A stretch of DNA of 64,000 nucleotides. Source: Akebia trifoliata. Taxonomy: Eukaryota > Streptophyta > Magnoliopsida > Ranunculales > Lardizabalaceae. Location: the NCBI GenBank assembly GCA_017979445.1, contig CM030704.1:14057658-14121657 (forward strand), given 5' to 3'. Within the stretch, counting starts at the first letter, position 1, and each line of letters opens with the position of its first letter. Under the pieces are notes generated by a model. It worked only from the letters and a program-made list of their open reading frames with translations. It did not search any database and was not told the origin of the DNA. A program made the position numbers and the translations under genes. Shown here in pieces: positions 23,774 through 35,968 of this stretch.

Positions 23774-26700
23774 ACAGCAAGTCTTCTCCACCGTCGAATA
23801 TTTCGTTTCATAATTACTAAATTTCTTATTGAGATAAAAGATAGTCTGTTTCTTTCGTCCTGATTCATTGTGTTGTCTTAGCACACATCCTATACATAAG
23901 TAGAGGTTGCCCCAACGTAGGAGGGACCAAGATCGGTGGATTGAGTAGATATTGCTTGATCTTGTCAAATGCCTCCTGATAGTCTTTATTCCATTTATTT
24001 GGCGCATCCTTTCTGAGTAACTTGAAGACTGGCTCACAAATAGGCGTAAGTTGAGCAATGAACCGGCTGATATATTGTATTTTCCTCAAGAATACTCGAA
24101 CATATTTTTCTAAATAGGTGCTTTCATTTCGAGGATATATTTTGTCTTTATCGGATCTATCTTGATACTTCTTTTGTTAACGATGAATCCCAGTAGTTTG
24201 CTCGAAGTTGCCCGGAATACACACTTTGTCGGGTTGAGCCTTAAACTGTACTTTTTTAGCCTGTCGAACATTTTTTTTAGATTTACCAGATGGACTTCTT
24301 CTATACCATACTTAGCGATCATGTTGTCCACATATACCTTCATTTCGTTATGAATCATGTCGTGGAATAATGTGGTCATTGCCTGTTGATAGGTTGCCCC
24401 TACGTTCTTTAACCTGAATGGCATGACTTTGCAATGGAAAGTGCCCCATGGTATGATGAATGCGGTTTTTTCCTGGTCTTCTTCTTCCATTTTTATTTGA
24501 TTATAACCTAAGAAGCCGTCCATAAACGAAAAAATGCCGTGTCCTGCTGTACTATCGATTAGAGTGTCGATGTGTGGTAGTGGGAAATCATCCTTATGAC
24601 TGGTGTTGTTCAAGTCTCGGTAATCAACATGCATCCGTACCTTTCCATCTTTCTTAGGCACTAGGACGTCGTTAGCTAGCCATTCGGGGTACGTAGAAAC
24701 TGCGAGGAACCTTACTTTGAACTATTTCATGACCTTATTTTAGACCTTGAGGGTTCATTTTGGTTAGTCTTCTCAACTTCTGCTTGATCTGCTTGCTTCG
24801 CGGAGTAATTGGTAGTTTGTGGATAATAAAATCAGTATCTAACCTAGTCATATCTCTGTATGACCATGTAAAGACGTCTTAATAGTTATATAAGAGTCCG
24901 ACCATTTCTTCTTTTGCTGTTGTATTAGTAAGGTTCCGATCTTGACGATTTATGGGTCTTTTTTGGTACTGAGATTGATTGAATCTGTATCCTCAATGTT
25001 TGACTAAACACTTTTCACGTAACATTCTACCAAGTCTTTGATTTCTTTGGGTAGGTACTTCATTTCGTCCTCAGACTCTTCTTTGATCCCCATGAGGTTA
25101 AAGTCGAGGTCAAGATCAAAATCATAGTTGTCCCTTTCAAATTCCATTTTATCTGGGTACTCATTTGATCGAGACAAATACTTTGAAAACTCATTTTTTG
25201 ATTTTTAGAAAATATCTACTTTTTGTAATTTTGAAATATTTTTGATTTTTTGTCTTTTGAGATTTTTTTTATTTTTGAGAAATATTCATTTTTTTTTGTT
25301 TTCTCGATATTTGAAATAAGAAGAACAATCATGCAAAATCATTAGTAAAGATAGGGAGTCCTCAAAATAGTTTCTACCCGAGGACGAGGGCTCGTTATGA
25401 TCCTCGGGCAAATTGGATTTGTCTAATGGCATTTTTTTGGAGGCCTCAACAACCTCAAGGGTTAGAGAGAATTCTTCCCAGTTGTTTAAGACTTATCCTT
25501 TTCTGAGGGGGCGGGTGAGATAAGAGTGGGTTTTTTGATGGTTTGGAGATGGTCATTACCTTCGGTTGATTTTTGTTAGAGTTGGGCATAGTCCCCCTAA
25601 GCTTGTGGGATGACGACTGATGCCCAGTCGATGTTGATAGGGAAAGGTGATTCTTTTCCCTTGTTCATAGTGAATTATACTTCTACAGGCTCTTGGGTTA
25701 TTTCTGATAGACTTTCGTTGGAATCCCTATTGAATAGGGTATTAATGCCTTTCATGAAGGATGGTCGAGACTCAACAACTGAGTCTTCTTGAATGTGTTT
25801 GGGTTTGATACTTATTGTTTTCTACTTTCTAGCTAGCTTTGTCGGCAATTGTTCTGATAGACTGTCGGGTTTGACTTGAGATTTTGGAAAGTTGATGCTA
25901 ATGTGAGGAACCTTGCCTAGATTCCAAACATTTGATTCACGGTTTTGTTTTCTTGCTAGTCGAAGTTCTCTCTTTTTGTTGTTCATATCTGATATATCCT
26001 TTTTCGTAGGCTTGAACCCCAAATCGAAATAAGGAGTGTGCTTCTTTGCTTCGATTGATGTGATTTTCCTTTTTCTTCCCAATCCTAGCCCTTGCCCGGG
26101 ATGGTAACCTGCCTTCTTCATAATCTGGCCAACCATCATATTTGCTTTTGATAACTCTACTTTTACCTTTTCCTTCCCCTTTTCAACATGATTAACGATA
26201 ACAAATTGATAGGAGTGGTATAGTACCTTGTCCTTGGTCATTTTTATATCAATAAATGACACGTTCAGAGCTCTCCTAGTCGGTATCAGGTTTTTTGCTA
26301 AGACGAAAATCATCCTCTACCCCATGATAAACTTGACTCTCTAGTGCAAAAAGGAAGGCACTGCTCCAGTGATATGGATTCATGGCTTGCCTAGCACTAA
26401 GTTAAAGGTTGTCGGTATCTTCATGACCTCAAATGTTACCTCGAAGGTGTAGGTTCCTATAGTGATCGGTAAATCTACCTCTCCCAAAGCGTCATTTCTT
26501 GAACTATTAAAGCCTTAGACAACTTTATTGTTAGGTTTGACATGCGATCAATCAGCATTGAGCTTTCAAAAAGTTTCAAGAGGACAGACATTGAGGGTTG
26601 AACCATTATCAATCAGTACTCTAGCAACCATCATACCCTTGCACATGACCATCATATTTAACGGTTCCACGTGTCCCTGTCCTTCTGGTATGAAATCATT

Positions 26701-27216
26701 TTCTGTGAAGATGATAGGATTATGGGCCATGATCTGAACAACTGTCTACTCTAATTGTGTTGGTGAGGTAGTTGCAGGTACATGTGACTTTCCCAAGAAT
26801 TTCAATAATACTTCTTGATGCTCACTCTTGCGAATGAGCTTAATGAAGTCTGCTGCTTCCTTATCTATCACTTCCCCTTTCTTCCCTTCTTTGTCATCTA
26901 CCTTATTTTTCCCTTTTACTTTCCTTTTCTCTTCATCATCTGTCGTTCCTTTTTCTATTTTTCGTCTCTTCCCTAATGTTAACCCCTTTTATTGGCATTC
27001 TTTGATATTTTTCTGTCATTGTCATGTGACTAATGTCGGTCACCATTGCCTTTTTCATTGTATCGACCCCTACGGATATGGTGATGATTGTCTCGTAGCT
27101 TCATGGGACCTCTTGGTTAGAGTTATATGGAAGTGGTTTTGGTGAACATATGATTATTGGAGGTGGATCTGATTTTATATTGAGGGTGAAGGGTGGTGGC
27201 GGTAATTTGGAGGTGG
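23774..27216 (-). pseudogene. Pol of old Tat/Ogre-like element E: protease, G-patch, RT, RNase H
   Basis: Continues from gag at 42809-44720, split by element C. In order on the minus strand: a Pro-rich linker (27216-27000); aspartic protease with LIDNGSTLNVCP (about 26600-26635), the DNGS form common in Tat elements, then LGKPWIH near 26370; and a G-patch (GYHPGQGLGLGRKRKITS, about 26050-26115), a nucleic-acid-binding motif typical of this lineage. Next are an acidic spacer (25150-25030) and RT at 24661-24110 (PKKDGKVRM.VDYRDLN, FLGYNQIKM, FRLKNVGATYQ). The RT catalytic site reads YVDN rather than YVDD (about 24312-24341). RNase H/connection follows in two shifted frames (24089-23774) and stops in the EKTCC motif where a LTR intervenes. 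No integrase. At least three frameshifts and several stops. Confidence 0.88.
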
Positions 27217-27221
27217 TAATG
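27217..27221. repeat. Target site duplication of element C, left copy
   Basis: TAATG, repeated exactly at 42804-42808 after the other LTR. Confidence 0.93.
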
Positions 27222-27394
27222 TGAAATCGCCTCGACCCGTTTTCCACCAAATTGGGGATAGGGGTCCGATTGGTAAATTGGGGACTTTTAGGGAATAAGG
27301 AGTCGCCACCTAGTTTAGGTCTAGGAACCAAGAATAACTCCAAAACGGATCGGGTCGGTCCACGGATCAGATAAATGGGTAAGGGGTCAGATTA

Positions 27395-27426
27395 CGGGTT
27401 TCGGAAGGTGTTAGGCACCGAACCCG
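27395..27426 (-). promoter_or_regulatory. U5 stem-loop (element C, 3' LTR)
   Basis: Arms 27395-27404 and 27418-27426 (CGGGTTtCGG / CCGAACCCG) pair over 9 bp with one bulged T, closing loop AAGGTGTTAGGCA. It begins 173 bp from the LTR end. Confidence 0.78.
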
Positions 27427-28189
27427 CCCGATCGAAGTGATCGGTCTCTACTACGATCCAAACTATCCTACGGTCAACGGGTAGAGACTAAAGTCAAGAT
27501 TATGGTCCAATCATCATCACCATCATCATCAAATTATATTGAGTGTGCTAAACGAATCTCAAAGCCAATATTGTACCAAATCTCACGTGATTTCTCGAAT
27601 TTCGTATAAAATGGCAATATTTGAAAAAGCCTTGATCCTGATCTATGCTCCAAAGTCCACGTGGCAACATTTCCATCTCAAATCCCAATATACAACGATT
27701 TTCTGATTAAACTAAAATAGGAATTTATGAAAATTTTCTAAATTAGGAAATCGAGAACATGAAATTTCTAATTTGGTAACTCATAGAATATCTAGATTAA
27801 AATTCGAAATTTTCTAAATTGGGAGTTTATGAAGATATGAGAATTTCTCAAATTAGAAATAAATTTCCCAAATTAGGAATTTCCCAAATAATGAGTTTCT
27901 AATTAGAAATTTATACAAAGGTTTCCAAATTAGAGAAATATCAATACTGGATTTCCCAAATTAGAAAATGACAAAATTTCCAAAATTAGAATATTCCAAA
28001 AATGAATCTTACCAAAAATGGGAATTGTGAACAAGCAAGTTTTCAAATTAGAACACATGGTGGATCAACAAGTCGGCTCTTCAACAATCAAAACATTAGG
28101 GACATGGGGTAAATTAGTGAATCAACCGCTCACACATATACCTAAATTTTCCTTTAAAAAAGGGACACGTGGAAAATGTTAATCATGAT

Positions 28190-28690
28190 TGATGAAGTAA
28201 TTCCCATATACATAGAGATCAATGAGTTGACTCGTGCTTGTTTTGTTAAAAAAAACAATTTTAAGTTTTCATGTACATAAAAATCTGTGAGTCAACTCAA
28301 TGCCAATTTTATTAAAAAAGGTGATTTTAGAATTCCAATGTACATGCAAATCAGTGGGTCGACTCACATGACAACTTTATTCAACAAAATGATTTTTGAA
28401 ATTTCCACACATACAAATCAGTGAGTTGACTCACATGACAACTTTATTAAAACTCAAAATTTCACATTCCAATGTATATAGAAATCAGTGGGTTAATTCA
28501 ATGTGGCCACTTAAAAAAAATGATTTTTGAAACTCCCACACACCTACAAATCAGTGAGTTGACTCACGTGACAACTTTATAAAAAAAATGATTTTAGGAA
28601 ATCCCACACACATATAAATCAGTGAGTTGACTCACATGCACATTATTCAAAAATCGATATTAAACTTCTATGCACATAAAAAAAAAACAG
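28190..28690 (-). repeat. ~60-bp repeats with TGAGTTGACTCA, about 8 copies
   Basis: Units centre on CAGTGAGTTGACTCAC, then ACAACTTTATT..AAAATGATTTT.. and a CACACA stretch. Each has TTGAC (W-box core) and TGACTCA (GCN4-like bZIP site). They lie downstream of the TATA, within the transcribed R/U5. The same array is at about 39985-40500 in the other LTR. Confidence 0.85.
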
Positions 28691-29109
28691 TGAGTCGATT
28701 TAATAATGAATAAAAAAACTATGAAATTGAGAATAAATAAAAAACTTACCTTCAATCGAATAACGTTGGAGGCTTGGATCCCTTCAAAAGCCTTGAAATA
28801 TCGTGAGATGCCAAAGAATTCAAGATGAGGTTGTGATGGACGATAGTTGGGACTGCTATGGGTTCTCCTTAGAATAATGTGCGATTCATTCGACCTATGA
28901 ATGCATGGTTGTACGAAGTTGATGCACGTGCTGAGATGCAAGGAAGAGATGAAGACAGTGGAGGATCAAGTTCGAAAAGAGAGATGAAGTCCCTCACAAC
29001 TGAATCGAGAGGTGGAGATGGCTGCTTCGAGTACAGGTGACGATTGGACTGTGAGAGGAAACGGAGGTGGTGTCTTGGCTAGGAAATCAAGAGGAGAATG
29101 AGGTGGCTG

Positions 29110-29215
29110 TTAATGGAGGTAGCTGGGCGTTAATGGGGACTGTTAATGGAGGCTGTTAATGGAGGTAGCTGGGCGTTAATGGGGACTGTTAATGGAGGCT
29201 GTTAATGGGGACTGT
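29110..29215 (-). repeat. 54-bp minisatellite, 2 copies (3' LTR of C)
   Basis: Unit contains GGAGGTAGCTGGGCGTTAAT and GGGGACTGTTAATGG. The other LTR has three copies plus an extra partial (about 40905-41060). Confidence 0.85.
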
Positions 29216-29720
29216 TATGACGAAGAAGAAGAGGGCTGAGAGAGGGGGTGTTTGGGGCTGCCGTTGGGGCTGTTGGAGAAGGTGATGATGGGGCGTTTTT
29301 AATGGTGGTGAGGTTGCTGGTTTTTGGGGCAGCAAGGTTAATGGAAAACGTGGAAGAAGGTTTGAGATGGGGGCTGTAATGGGGCTGCCAACAGTCCAAG
29401 AAAGGAAGGTCGTGAATGGGACAGCAAAGGGGGTGCTGTTGGAGGGACTTTGGGGGCTGTAGTGTTGCAGATTTTTTGGGAAGAAGAAGGGGGCAGCAAT
29501 GGACTATGGTATGCAGATTTTTTTGGGAAGAAGAAAGGGTAGCAATGGGCTATGGTGATTGGAGAAGATGAAGTCAGTGGAATCCCTTTCCTCTCTTTTT
29601 TATTTCTCCTTTTTCTTTACTTTTTTCTCTCTATTATTTCCTTGATTGCTGTCCAAAAAAACGTCAGCCCTCTTCTTCCTTTCAAAATATCAGCCTCCTC
29701 TCAAGAGAACATTGGATTCT

Positions 29721-29730
29721 CTTTTTATAG
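29721..29730 (-). promoter_or_regulatory. TATA box of LTR C
   Basis: Minus-strand CTATAAAAAG, repeated at 41558-41567 in the 5' LTR, which is the copy that would drive the element. Confidence 0.6.
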
Positions 29731-30971
29731 AATTAACTTTCTATTTTTCTTTTTTCTTTTCAACTTTCTCTTTCTTTCCTTTTTGATGCTTGTATCCAAT
29801 TTCTTTTCTTTTCTTTTCTTTATTTTATTTTATTTGCTTCTTTCTTTGATCGAACCAATAGAGAATATCTCTCTTTTAAAGTTTAGAAGGAATGGGATCA
29901 TGATCCCACGCTTCACAACACGTGGCACATTGGTAGATTAAATTTCGATTTTTAATTTTGGTTGATGGTTTGGGTTAATTTTTAATTTTGTTTGATTTTA
30001 ATTAATTTGATGGGTTAATTAACTTCTGGATTGAATGTTGATTTAAATTTTAATTGTTTAATTTTAAATATTTAATCTTAATTGTTTAATTTTTAATTTG
30101 AGTTTTACTTTTTTAATTGTTCAAATTTGAATTGTTGATTTGGATTTTAATTTCAAGTTGATTAGTTGATTTGAATGTCGATTAGTCAATTTTATCTTTG
30201 GTTGGTTGATCGCTTTTAATTTACATGTTGATTGGCCAATTAGAGTTTGATTTAAGTATTATCGATTGCTTGGATTTTTATTTAAACGTTAATGGGTTGA
30301 TTAAATTTCGGTTTAAAGTTTTCAAATTAATTGTTTAAATTGTGACTTAGATTTTAATTGTTTAATTTTGAATTAAAATTTAAGTTTTAATTGTTTAATT
30401 TTTAATTTTTATTATATTTTCTAAGGATCGAGATCTCTAAGTTGGGTTTGGGGTCGAGAGGGGCATTTTGGCCATTTTTCAATTTTTTCATAAATTTCTC
30501 CAATTTCATCGATTTGGGTACCGTTAGACTCAAAATCCTATTCTGAGTACAATGAAGGTACTTTCGAGACTTTTTGGAGGTCCGAAATTCATGAGGGGTA
30601 TTTTCGTCATTTTTTCAATTTTTATCCATTTGGGTGAATTTTGGCGTGAAGTTTCTTTCAATCGCAACGTGATTATTTCTAAGTTTCGAGGTCATGTTTT
30701 CCTAGCGTAGCGAGGTCTCTAAGTTGTCCAAATGTGTAGCGAGCCTAAGTGTACGTGCTTGCTAAGTTGAGCGTATGGTGTAGCGATCCTAAGCGTGCGT
30801 AATTCTATGTCGCGTGGCAAAGAAAAAGAATAGAATAAATTAGAAGAAGCAGAAGGAATTGGAAGGAAACTTCTCACAAACTTTCGAGTTCTTTGCGCTC
30901 ATCATTAGGAATCCACAGCAACCGGGTGACGGATCGCCAAGTCAGGCGGATGCAAAAATGGGGTGTCTACA

Positions 30972-30986
30972 GATGCCCCTCTTTGG
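30972..30986 (-). promoter_or_regulatory. Polypurine tract of element C
   Basis: Minus-strand CCAAAGAGGGGCATC directly abuts the 3' LTR start TGTAGACACC. It would prime plus-strand DNA synthesis and confirms element orientation. Confidence 0.85.
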
Positions 30987-31449
30987 CAGAGGGTAGAAGC
31001 AAACTAGATGGCAAATCTATTTTGGTAGATAGTGCGACATCCGAATGCCAAAGTCAATGACATTTCATTTTTGCAGCTTGATTTGGTGGTTCGTCGGGGT
31101 GTCCAGATCCTTGAAGGTAAGTTCTCCCTGGATTGAAAATGTCAAATCCTCGAATTGTGAAAAATTCTCCTTGACTTATGCAAAAGTGCACGTGTGTGCA
31201 ATGTTGTGATGCTCACAGAATAGTCTATCGGATCATTGAGATTAATCTCTCATCGATAACAACAAATGTCAGGTCCTGTAGATCTTCTCTCGCTGACGAC
31301 AATGATTCAGATTGAAATGCACATATGCAATGAAAACACTCGTATGATATTAAATTATGGCAAATCTGAACAACGAGATAATTAAAATCAGAATCAAGTG
31401 ATCTAGGAACTTCATTAAATCCTATCGAGATTCTTTTTCAGAGTTTGAA

Positions 31450-32180
31450 AAAATTTGAGTCTCACTCATCAGACTCAAGCTTATTGGAGTCACGCTTTTC
31501 GAGTTGAGGTTTGGAGGAAAACAAATCCTATTTCAAATGGTTGGAGTCTCGTTTCTCGGACTCGCACTGAGGTTTACAGGAACTTAAACAATCCCGTTAA
31601 TTTATTCTATGATTCAAATAAAGCTGGAGTCCTGTTTCTCGAACTTTGGCTAAGGTTTACAAGAACTTAAACAATCCTGTCAAAGTTGAAATCTCGTTTC
31701 TCGGACTCGAAACTACTGAAGCCACGCTTCTCGGGCAAAGGTTTGTAGGAGCTTAAAAAATCCTACTCATTCTATGATTCAAAAAGATTGGTTTTCAGGA
31801 ACTTAAACAATCCTGTTAATTCATTCTATGATTCAAACAAAGCTAGAGTCTCGTTTTTCGGACTCTGGCTAAGGTTCACAGGAACTTAAACAATCCTGTC
31901 ACAATTGGAGCCTCGCTTATCGGACTCAAATTGTTGGAGCCATGCTTCTCGGGCCAAGGTTTGTAGGAGCTTAAACAATCCTGTTAAATCATTTTATGAT
32001 TCAAAAACGATTAGAGTCTCGTTTCTCGGACTCAAACTGGTTGGAGCCACGCTTCTCGGGCTGAGGTTCGCAGGAACTTAAACAATCCTGTTAACTCATT
32101 CTACGATTCAAAGAAGTTGGAGTCTCGTTTCTCGGACTCGAACTCAATGGAGCCACGCTTCTCGGGCTTGGATCAATTAA
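31450..32180 (-). repeat. ~90-110-bp minisatellite in the 3' UTR of element C
   Basis: About seven irregular units with TTGGAGTCTCGTTTCTCGGA, GGAACTTAAACAATCCTGTT and CATTCTATGATTCAAA. Units alternate between 'gagtctcg..ctcgga' and 'gagccacg..ctcggg' variants. It lies between gag and the 3' LTR, the hypervariable place from which Ogre-type satellites are known to arise. Confidence 0.85.
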
Positions 32181-34373
32181 AGATTCGGTATTATCGAGCT
32201 CAACGATTGAGAGATTGACCTTTTATTGGCTTATTATGCATCTGGATTCATAATTGTGATTGGGCTTCGCCGGACTTTTAAGCTTTTGAATAAGATTTTT
32301 CCTTTTGATCATGGGATCAAGAATACAAATTTTAGAATCGAAGTTATTCTAAAAAATGCCCCTAGTTTCCAGGTTGGCTTACATCTGAAACTTGACTGTG
32401 AAACTGATGGACTGGATTACATTTGAAAAGTATGGAAAAGGAACTACGGACTCCAATAAATGACAGACAGAAGAATCGACATTTCTTTAAATTCAAGACT
32501 CTTGAGATTATCATATGTGTAATAAGAAAATGATCATTCTCTTTCGAATTTCTTTTTAAAAAAATGCTTGAGCTGGACTTTGATAAATATTGGAATATAA
32601 GATCTTCCTCTTTAAAGTGATCAATGATTCTACATTTTCCATTAGCAGACACTACTAACGATCTTGCAATGTTCAAAAGAAAGGCTTCTGAGTTTCTTCA
32701 ACTTCAACATTGTCCTCGTCAAATGTGAGCTCTCAACTGAAAAATGGATGTTCTGGCTTAAACGATTTTCTACATTCTCCAGCTTCTGGGTAAGCTTTTC
32801 TTCTGAATTTTCTTTCTCGATAGAATCTTCCCTTCCATTTGATGATGCCCTAATTTTTGCCTAAGTCGCCTCTTCAGGTTTTCAATCTAGCGGGCTTTAT
32901 TTTTTCTTTTTCTGAAGATGCCTTGATTTTTGCCTAGGTCGCATGTTCAGGTTTTCAACCTAGTAGGCTTGCTTTTTTTTTGTTATGCCCTAACTTTTGC
33001 CTAAGTCGCCCTTTCGGGTTTTCAACTTAGTGAGCTTCTTTCTTTTTGATGATCTCAGATACTCAACTTGACAACCTATGATTCCCTGGACCTTAACCAA
33101 ATCAATTAGCATTCAGGAGGACTTAGTAGGTGGGCTTAGGACATGGTTTAGAAAGAAAAGGTATAAGGCTCAACTTCCCAAAATGCCCCTAGTATGACAT
33201 TCTTCTTCTTTCATCAATTCTTTTGAAGCTCTCTCTTTCTGATGCCCCTAGTTAGGCATTTTTTGTCATCATTTTTTCTTTTTCTTTTTTTCAATGCCCC
33301 TAGTTTGGATTTCTTTTCTTTTCCTTCAATTCTTTTTTCTAATGCCCCTTGTTGGTATTATTTTCTTTTGCACATTTCAATAGGGGGTTTTCCCTTTCGA
33401 TGACATTTTCCTTAAGAGAATGTATATTATATATTTTTTTGTTGTGACCGGGCCTGAAGTAACTTCTCAGGTTGCCTACGTACCCCAAATATTTCTTTTC
33501 TCTCTTGGGATCAGGTCAAAGCGTAGTTCATACAAGATTTCCCTCCTAAGGTTAGTTGGTGTGGTTTAGAAAGAAGAGGCTACTGAATTCTTTTTTTAAG
33601 GTTGCAAGGGGCTAAAGAAGGTTACATTTTTCTTGGTAAGATAAGAAAATGGTTCGGCCAACGAAGGCCTCCTTTAGTGAAAGTTACTTGATCTGGTCAA
33701 AGTTCTAGGAACTCAATGACTTGATTACTTTGTCGAGCGAGATCTTCTTTTGAGAATAAACCGCTTTCAATCTTCTTTTGTAAAATATGATTAAGTTTTC
33801 CGCATTCGACTGTTCACTTCTTCTAGAACTCCGAGAAAATCCTTTATCTTTTATGAGGGATTCCTTCTTGCAAATCTTAGCATCTTTGTCGACGATTTCA
33901 ATTACATCATTCTTGATGATCTTTGGTTTTGATGCTGATCCATTTTGGTGCAATCCGTTCTGATGAAAGGTAAAATGGTGTTCGCATTTAACATATCCTC
34001 ATAAGGCATCTGTGAGAATACTGTAGAATTTCTTAAATGAGTTCATCATTTTCTCCTATTCTTTTGAGGATAATGTAGTATCAGTTTGCACTTCTTGAGT
34101 GTACTCTCCTATTCCAATATTTATCAAGTTCAATTAGTGAGCTCTGAGTCATTCTTCTTGTTAGATTTTATGTTCACATTATTATTGCACGCATGATAAT
34201 CAAAAGCTTATTTACTTATTGGAAAAGAAAAACGTGGACCAACAAACTTGACAAAATAATAAATCCTAATACGATAGAACTGACCAATTGAATTTAAAGA
34301 CTGACGCAACTAACACTTAAGCAAAAACTCAAAAAGGGATATAACTCTCAATGGAAAGGTACAACGCTGGGGT
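32181..34373 (-). other. Non-coding 3' region of element C
   Basis: No pol motif in any frame. Holds three ~65-bp repeats (about 32845-33045; GATTTTTGCCTA.GTCGC then TTTTCAACCTAG), four AATGCCCCTAGT phrases (33190-33345) and GGTTGCCTACGTACCCC (33470-33487). A lysine-rich 82-codon frame at 33705-33953 is probably chance. Confidence 0.6.
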
Positions 34374-35968
34374 CTATGCCACTTTGGATATCTTCACAAG
34401 GGATGATTCAGGCTCGTCCATTTTTGCCATACCTTCACGTTCTGATTTAAGCTTTTTTGATGTTGGGTAACCCATTGCTTCCATACTCTCTTTACTTTTC
34501 AATTCTGTCACTGTCTCAGGGCAGATGGACCCATTTTGGCATGATAAAGATGCACTATCAAGATCAATCAAGCAGATAAAAGAAACTGGGTCAACTGATT
34601 CAGGTTTGGATATGGATATTAGGTTCAGAGCAGGAGGAGGTTGATTTTGAAAAGTAGGCAAGGTTAGTTTTGACATTAGGGTGCGTAGGTGGTAGGGAGC
34701 AGGTATGGTAACTTTCCCTTGTTCGATAAGGTCTTGGATAGCATGGCGGAGGGTAATGCACCTATCAAGAACGTGGCCAGGCATCTGATGGAATTCACAG
34801 AATTGCCCATTGTCCAAGTTTGGAGGGAGAGGGTTAGGCAACGGCTTGGGTTGTGTAACGGTGTCAACAGTCCCCTTTTCATTAATTTTTGATAGGCAAC
34901 ACTAAGGGACATCCCGAGATTGGAGAATTGTCTCCTAGGCTTGGCTTGTGAGGATTGACTGGCTTGAGGAGCTAGAGCAAAAGAGGTGTGGGCCACTTGC
35001 AAGGAATTTGTACTAGGTTTGAAGTGTTTCGATTTTGACTCAGACGAGTTGCCAAAGAGTCCCGAAGAATAGGCATCCTCAACTTGGTTTCCGGCTTCAA
35101 GGAGAGATTGAAAGGTAGGCAAGTATTGAGGCATCAAGTACTTGGCGTAACTGGGGGTAAGATTCCTGAGGATGATCTTAACTTGCTCTTTTTCTTGAGG
35201 TCGGTCCCATAACTGAGCGGCTTTAGCTCTCCATCGAGCAATGAATTCTGTGAAGGTTTCCCCAGGCTTCTGCTTAGTCGTTTCTAGATCTCTTCTTGTG
35301 AGTTCAATATCCGTGTTAAAATAATATCGACCAATGAACTCTTTCATCAATTGGTGCCATGTTCTTACCCTAGACGAGTCCAGTGACATTAACCAGCGTA
35401 AGGCAGGACCTGTAAGGGTTCTCTAAAAAAGTTGGGCCATCTGTTCTTCACTCAGACCCTGAGACTGCATGATACCGACATATATTTTCAAGTGGGTTCT
35501 AGGGCATCCAGTCCCATCAAATTTATCCATATCTGGCATTGTGAACTTTTCTGGCAGACGGACTGTAGGGAATAATGTCATTGCCCCTAATCCAAGCGCG
35601 AGGTCGTCAGGGTCCTTGATATTCTTCAATGCGGCTTCCACCTGAGTTATTCGATGAGCTAACACAGGGTCAAAGGGTACTTGATCATCTTCAAAATCTT
35701 CAACCAGGTCAAACACGGCTTGAGGTTCTACAACTTTATCTTTTTTCTTTTCAGTCTTCAGGGCCTCAATTTGTGTCTGGACAGAAGCAATAATTTGTGC
35801 TTGAAAGGAGTCCAAAATCTGACGGAGTGTTGCTTCATCCATTGTACTTGTTTCTTCCTGTGGAGAGTATTGACTATCTGGGCTTGACAAAGGTACTCTG
35901 GTGAGACGACTTTTTTCACGGACCCAAAGTGGCACAGTTGGTTTAGAACGCCTAGGAGCAATTATCAC
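34374..35968 (-). pseudogene. Gag of element C (one stop, one frameshift)
   Basis: Frame from Met at 35968: basic start (APRRSKPTVPLWVREKSRL), Met at about 35840 beginning MDEATLRQILDSF, acidic stretch, then the gag domain (MDKFDGTGCPRTHLKIYV; EEQMAQLF). A TAG at 35423-35425 breaks the conserved QLF-RTLTGPALRWL motif, where the gag at 631-1818 has Gln. The frame resumes to 34676 (RRDLETTKQKPGETFTEFIARWRAKAAQLWDRP). After a shift it continues at 34841-34374 with a CX2HX4HX4C finger (CEFHQMPGHVLDRC, about 34758-34799). Overlapping frames leave the exact shift open between 34676 and 34841. It ends with no protease following. With so little damage in a young element, readthrough plus frameshift or trans-supplied Gag are both possible. 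Confidence 0.88.

Larger units (their letters stand above)
27222..30971 (-). mobile_element. 3' LTR of element C (3750 bp)
   Basis: Starts TGTAGACACCCC at 30971 on the minus strand and ends ...GGCGATTTCA at 27222. U3 about 1.24 kb, TATA 29721-29730, then an unusually long R/U5 (2.5 kb). This holds a 54-bp repeat (two copies, about 29110-29215), eight ~60-bp repeats (28190-28690), AATTAG-rich sequence (27700-28050), the stem-loop 27395-27426 and the PBS-like 27299-27308. ORFs inside it are identical in both LTRs simply because the LTRs are. Confidence 0.95.

Noticed and set aside
24110..24661. Endogenous pararetrovirus RT
   Set aside because: Gag, G-patch, LTR and PBS context and RT motifs fit a Tat/Ogre Ty3/gypsy retrotransposon; no movement or coat protein is seen.
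33705..33953. 82-codon Lys/Ser-rich ORF in element C as a residual protease or accessory gene
   Set aside because: No motif, short, low-complexity composition; nothing comparable in the related elements here.
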